Part shown: piece by piece, positions 51,689-54,883 of the stretch
How positions within the stretch are numbered: the first letter of the stretch is position 1
How the letters are laid out: each line of letters opens with the position of its first letter
Source: Paenibacillus sp. ACRRY
Lineage (GTDB): Bacteria > Bacillota > Bacilli > Paenibacillales > Paenibacillaceae
Assembly: GCF_022346995.1 (NCBI RefSeq)
Contig: NZ_JAKRNM010000019.1
Location: 1-54,883 of the forward strand
Direction: 5' to 3'
Length of the DNA stretch: 54,883 nt
Program-made: the position numbers and the translations under genes
Notes under the pieces: generated by a model
The model's database searches: none
Told to the model about the DNA's origin: nothing
Seen by the model: the letters and a program-made list of their open reading frames with translations, nothing else

Positions 51689-52375
51689 GTGGAACGGGTT
51701 CGTGCCAAGCATTGGTTCATAAGTGTTGTATTACTGATGGGTTTAACTAGTTGCTCTACCCCTTTTTCCAACGCTCATGAAGATGCAGGGAACAGACTGC
51801 CCCTGAACCGGATAGAGGAACTTAGAGAAGAATATCCACGTTCCACTGGCGTTCCACCGACGATCAATATGAGGGAAGTGAGTTTCAGAGAGATGATGGA
51901 TTTCGGGGAAGCCGTCATTGTTGCAGAGGTAGTGAGCGAACTCCCGAATTTTAGCGTCGACTTGAGGGCCGAACCGGGTACACCTGAAGGTGATTCTGCA
52001 GAGAAGGATCGGGCTGCTGGCATTGCTCCATACAAGCCTGAGTTCATTGCGTACAAGGTGAACGTGCATCAGGTTTTAACAGGTGAGGATGTGAAAGAGG
52101 ACACATTTCTCTTTTATAATGCTGACTTTGCAGGCATGGAGCCGGAACTCAAACCAGGCATGAGGATCGTTACCGTGGTCAAGAAGGGTACAACGGGGGA
52201 GCAGGTAGGAGGTTATTCGTTTACCCGTTACGGAACGTACTATATTGTGGATGGGGATTACGTGCTATCTGCGTATGAAGGGGAATCAGAGGAGCTGCGT
52301 GAATTTACGGAACAAACGAACGGCATCCAGGTGGACTCTTTTATTCAGAAGATTAAGGAGCTAGCACACAGTTAG
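51689..52375 (+). CDS. Uncharacterised lipoprotein
   Basis: This 228-residue protein has a lipoprotein signal ending in LLMGLTSC, then an extracellular domain with REVSFREMMDFGEAVIVAEVVSEL and YKVNVHQVLTGEDVKEDTFLFYNA. The pattern of a strand-rich domain with a variable Gly/Lys/Thr loop (KKGTTGEQVGGYSFTRYGTYYIV) recurs in secreted Firmicutes proteins of unknown function. GTG 51689 follows a GGGGGTGGGG ribosome site. It lies 45 bp after mph and could be read through from it. Confidence 0.75.
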   Translation: MERVRAKHWFISVVLLMGLTSCSTPFSNAHEDAGNRLPLNRIEELREEYPRSTGVPPTINMREVSFREMMDFGEAVIVAEVVSELPNFSVDLRAEPGTPEGDSAEKDRAAGIAPYKPEFIAYKVNVHQVLTGEDVKEDTFLFYNADFAGMEPELKPGMRIVTVVKKGTTGEQVGGYSFTRYGTYYIVDGDYVLSAYEGESEELREFTEQTNGIQVDSFIQKIKELAHS

Positions 52376-52441
52376 CAGGGTATGTTCAGATATTGCTCAA
52401 TAAAAAATAATATTAAACCAAATAGAATTTTAAATCTAAAA

Positions 52442-52475
52442 AGCCCCCGGCTTTTATTTAGAAAGGCCGAGGGCT
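52442..52475 (-). terminator. Terminator of the AT-rich secreted-protein gene
   Basis: AGCCC-C-CGGC (52442-52451) pairs with GCCG-A-GGGCT (52466-52475), one C-A mismatch. On the minus strand a T-run follows (near 52440-52436). Confidence 0.7.
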
Positions 52476-52504
52476 AACAATTTACTAGACGGAATATATT
52501 AATA

Positions 52505-53365
52505 CTACAAAGTATTCGTGGCTTCAGTAGAGATTGTTACTGTATTGCTTGTATAAGAACGTATTATAAATTTTGCGTTAGTCGTGTAAGTCTCGGAGGC
52601 TAAGCCTATACCGTTGTACCCTGCATAAGTGACGGTATAAGTACCACTAGTTCTAGCGGGTGTTGATTTAGTTGCATTTGGCTGGTTAACTGCAGCTGAG
52701 GAGGCAACAGTCACGATTGGTAATTGACTAAAGGTACCTGATGTCGAAGCATTATATACTTTCAGGTGTGGTGAAGATTGATGTGTCGAATAATAGGTGT
52801 TCAAATCTAATTTAGTATTAGGGTAAAGCAGGTGTCTAATTTCAAATGTCCATTTATATTCATAATCTCCAATACCATTTGTATAAGCTTGAGGTGTAAT
52901 TAAGCCGTCATCCTTTTTAATTTCCTTGACACTACTAGTGACTACAGTAAAACTTCCATCTTCGTATTCAATTATTTCCTCAGTTTTAGAGCTATCACTT
53001 TTCATTAGAGAATTAAGTGAGAATGTTTGCTCTTCTTTGATCTCTGCAGGAGTATTAATAGCTTTAATAAGATCAAAGTACGCTTGTTCTAACTCCGGTT
53101 TACCTAAAACTTCCTCTTTATAATCCTGCTGCAGATTTACTACCTCTTCACTTGAAAAAAAATCTTCTAACATAGTTTCGCGTTCTAAACCATTGTAATC
53201 TTTATAAATATTTAAAAGCTGATGGTTTAGTTCGGAAATTCTCAAATCAAATTTTTCTTTTAATTCGGCTAGAGAGCCTTCACTCTTCAAATTAGCAGCA
53301 AAAGAAGTTGAGCTAAACATAAAAATTAATAAGGCTAAAGAAACAATAATTTTGGTAAATTTCAT
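52505..53365 (-). CDS. AT-rich secreted protein of unknown function
   Basis: This ~286-residue exported protein has a signal peptide ending in STSFAA. A helical, acidic region follows (LKEKFDLRISELNHQLLNIYKDYNGLERE), then a Ser/Thr-rich beta domain (about 150-286) ending in TVTISTEATNTL. No family is recognised. The gene is clearly more AT-rich than its neighbours, suggesting recent arrival. A TATAAT box lies at 53397-53392 on this strand, so transcription would begin about at ATG 53386. The start is therefore placed at ATG 53365, after AAAAAAGAG. Confidence 0.7.
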   Translation of the reverse strand: MKFTKIIVSLALLIFMFSSTSFAANLKSEGSLAELKEKFDLRISELNHQLLNIYKDYNGLERETMLEDFFSSEEVVNLQQDYKEEVLGKPELEQAYFDLIKAINTPAEIKEEQTFSLNSLMKSDSSKTEEIIEYEDGSFTVVTSSVKEIKKDDGLITPQAYTNGIGDYEYKWTFEIRHLLYPNTKLDLNTYYSTHQSSPHLKVYNASTSGTFSQLPIVTVASSAAVNQPNATKSTPARTSGTYTVTYAGYNGIGLASETYTTNAKFIIRSYTSNTVTISTEATNTL

Positions 53366-53456
53366 ATTTTTTCTCTTTTTTCCCATAATTTATTATAATG
53401 TTATCATAGCCGTCGACATCATACAACTAAATTTGGTAAAAAAGGAAGTTTTAACA

Positions 53457-53715
53457 ATGAAAAAAAATTAAATTAAGAATACCTTTGATACTATTAGCAC
53501 TTAGTTTATCAACCTGGTTTTCAGAGATTCTGGGTGGCAATCTAGGTAGGCAAAATTTATGGTATTTACTTTTTCTAATATTGTTTGTTGTGTTATGCGA
53601 GAAATCAGGATTAAGTGAGAGGAAAACCAATATTTTTGTAGGTATTCTTATAGCAATTTCGGGTTTCCTTGTTGAATTTTTGATTGAGCCGAACGATTAT
53701 ATTAATTTGTTTTAA
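53457..53715 (+). pseudogene. Small membrane protein gene, frameshifted in an A-tract
   Basis: AAGGAAG at 53443-53449 precedes ATG 53457, but the frame stops after four codons. The start codon is followed by eight As (53460-53467). With seven, the frame would read MKKIKLRIP and join the open frame at 53485, giving an 85-residue protein with about three membrane helices (LILLALSLSTWFSEIL, NLWYLLFLILFVVLCE, TNIFVGILIAISGFLVEF). As it stands this is a frameshift at a homopolymer: a real mutation, phase variation, slippage or a sequencing error. It is AT-rich like its divergent neighbour. Function is unknown. Confidence 0.6.
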
Positions 53716-53780
53716 AGTACTTGAGTGGACCGCCAACAACCTGTTATAACATATTAATATAACACTTTGAAAAGCAGAAA

Positions 53781-53840
53781 AATAAGCCTACCTCATGTAT
53801 CTCTTGCGGAGAAGGATACTACATGAGGTAGGCTTATTTT
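53781..53840. terminator. Very strong bidirectional terminator
   Basis: The 19-bp arms at 53781-53799 and 53820-53838 are perfectly complementary (5' arm starts AATAAGCCTACC), with T-rich ends on both strands. It separates the small membrane gene and the LRR gene. Confidence 0.95.
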
Positions 53841-53849
53841 CGTAAACCT

Positions 53850-54883
53850 TTATAATCCTAAACTGTTTCCCGCCTGTTTATTTTCAAAAATCAGGATCGT
53901 TTTACTTCGCCCGATATATCCGACAGTTGTATTAAGCTGCTCCGAAACAAAGCGGACAGGCACAAAAGCTGTGCCGTTTTCGGTCAACAATGGGGCATCA
54001 TTCATCAGGAGCGAACCATCTACAACCACCTGTTTGTTGCCGGTAGTCCAGCGAATGGTTTTATCACCTTGTGTGATTACGGCCTCCTGCTTGTTGCGAT
54101 CCCAATCCACCTGGGCATTCAGTTGTTCAGACACAAAACGCAGTGGCACATACGTACGCCCTTCATGGATAAAAGGTGCAGCTTCCAGAGCGTATGTGCG
54201 ATCCCCCACGTAGGCCGTGGTAGATCCTTCAATCAGACGCTGGAAACGGCCTTGCGGTGTGCGTTTTTGTTCCCGCACATTCATCTCGTTAAGCAGGCCC
54301 ATGGTGCTGCTGCCGCTCGATACGTCGAGGTAGTTGTTTTGCACCGTCAATCCGGCAGACTCTGCTTCGGTTACCGGGGTCTGTACGTTCGGAGATACAG
54401 ATGTGGAAGCTCCGATGTCCTGTACTGCATTCACGGGATTAGCCTGTGTAAAAGTAAAATCGGCAATCGGTGTCAGATCCCATACACGGTTGTTTGCGAG
54501 CTTCAGCACCTCCAGCTTGGTGAGCTGTCGTAATGGCTCCAGATCATAGATTTGATTGGATTCCACATTAAGCTCGGTTAACCGCACTAAGGCTTCAAGT
54601 GCCTTGAGATGCTGAATTTGATTACTTGAGATATCGAGCGCCTGAAGACGCGTCATATGCTGCAAGGGGGTCAGGTCTGAGATTGCATTGCCTGCCACGT
54701 TTAATCTCAATAATGTATTGTCCATATCGGCCAGTGGAGCCAGTGATTGAAGCCGATTATTCGCTACGTTCAGCTGCTGCAGCCGGGATTGATTGACCAG
54801 CGGAGTCAGATCTGCAATCTCGTTGTTGGAAATCTCCAGCCATTTCAGATGATCTAGTTCAGACAAAGCGGATAGGCCTGTCT
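53850..54883 (-). CDS. Leucine-rich-repeat protein with copper amine oxidase N-terminal-like domains (5' end outside window)
   Basis: The frame stays open to the window edge, so this is the C-terminal part only (at least 343 residues). The first ~130 visible residues are 21- to 22-residue leucine-rich repeats (LRLNVAGNAISDLTPLQHMTRL, with variation). A linker of about 65 residues follows. The end holds a copper amine oxidase N-terminal-like (stalk) domain pair (APFIHEGRTYVPLRFVSEQL, then APLLTENGTAFVPVRFVSEQL), a module common in secreted Paenibacillus proteins. It is probably extracellular and protein-binding; a signal peptide would lie beyond the window. Confidence 0.88.
   Translation of the reverse strand, partial: TGLSALSELDHLKWLEISNNEIADLTPLVNQSRLQQLNVANNRLQSLAPLADMDNTLLRLNVAGNAISDLTPLQHMTRLQALDISSNQIQHLKALEALVRLTELNVESNQIYDLEPLRQLTKLEVLKLANNRVWDLTPIADFTFTQANPVNAVQDIGASTSVSPNVQTPVTEAESAGLTVQNNYLDVSSGSSTMGLLNEMNVREQKRTPQGRFQRLIEGSTTAYVGDRTYALEAAPFIHEGRTYVPLRFVSEQLNAQVDWDRNKQEAVITQGDKTIRWTTGNKQVVVDGSLLMNDAPLLTENGTAFVPVRFVSEQLNTTVGYIGRSKTILIFENKQAGNSLGL

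Noticed and set aside
53485..53715. Intact 76-residue gene starting at TTG 53485
   Set aside because: No ribosome site precedes this TTG, whereas a proper site precedes ATG 53457 in the frameshifted frame.

Overview
The window looks like a chromosomal segment of a Paenibacillus-type Gram-positive bacterium. The signs are strong Shine-Dalgarno sites with frequent GTG and TTG starts, an SLH-anchored surface protein, a copper amine oxidase N-terminal-like domain fused to leucine-rich repeats, lipoproteins with clear lipoboxes, AraR, Zur, Fur and CcpA-type DNA sites, and many U-tailed hairpin terminators. I see no rRNA, tRNA, CRISPR array or insertion sequence.

Layout. 1-1427 is the 3' end of a cell-surface protein with 207-bp tandem repeats. 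1600-7204 is an L-arabinose block: araR divergent from an FGGY ribulokinase, araD and araA, with an AraR operator inside each promoter region. 7409-10164 holds an AAC(3)-like acetyltransferase and a membrane diguanylate cyclase. 10399-12386 is a WXG100-type polymorphic toxin with a probable immunity gene. 12639-17635 is a five-gene nickel/peptide/opine-type ABC importer under a strong Zur box. 18164-22131 is a four-gene ferric-siderophore importer under a strong Fur box. Then come mqo (22565-24070) and a large SLH protein (24326-27874).

27969-31541 has an unrecognised gene divergent from a protein with a TerD-like C-terminus. 31659-33115 has two tandem CgeD-like glycosyltransferases. 33332-36033 has an AraC/GyrI-like regulator, an unknown protein and a TPR-SUKH protein. 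36253-38327 is an SDR-SDR-MarR cluster. 38436-46000 holds an orphan flgB-like gene, an orphan histidine kinase, a Nudix hydrolase, DUF4180, a CE2/SGNH esterase, a DHFR-like reductase, a WYL regulator, a CD3324-like protein and a lipoprotein. 45843-47711 is a secreted GH43-F5/8C-AbfB arabinogalactan enzyme with its own cre; it could supply arabinose to the ara block. 48026-51643 holds a P-loop protein, the DEAD-box helicase dbpA and a macrolide phosphotransferase. The end (51689-54883) holds a lipoprotein, an AT-rich secreted protein, a small membrane gene frameshifted in an A-tract, and a partial LRR protein.

The most striking signal is upstream of the macrolide phosphotransferase. A tiny ORF with a good Shine-Dalgarno site encodes MAHFFRLR, ending in the Arg-Leu-Arg motif of macrolide-stalled leader peptides. 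It is followed by a structured leader, an intrinsic terminator just before the gene, and an upstream segment exactly complementary to the terminator's 5' arm. This looks like drug-sensing transcription attenuation.
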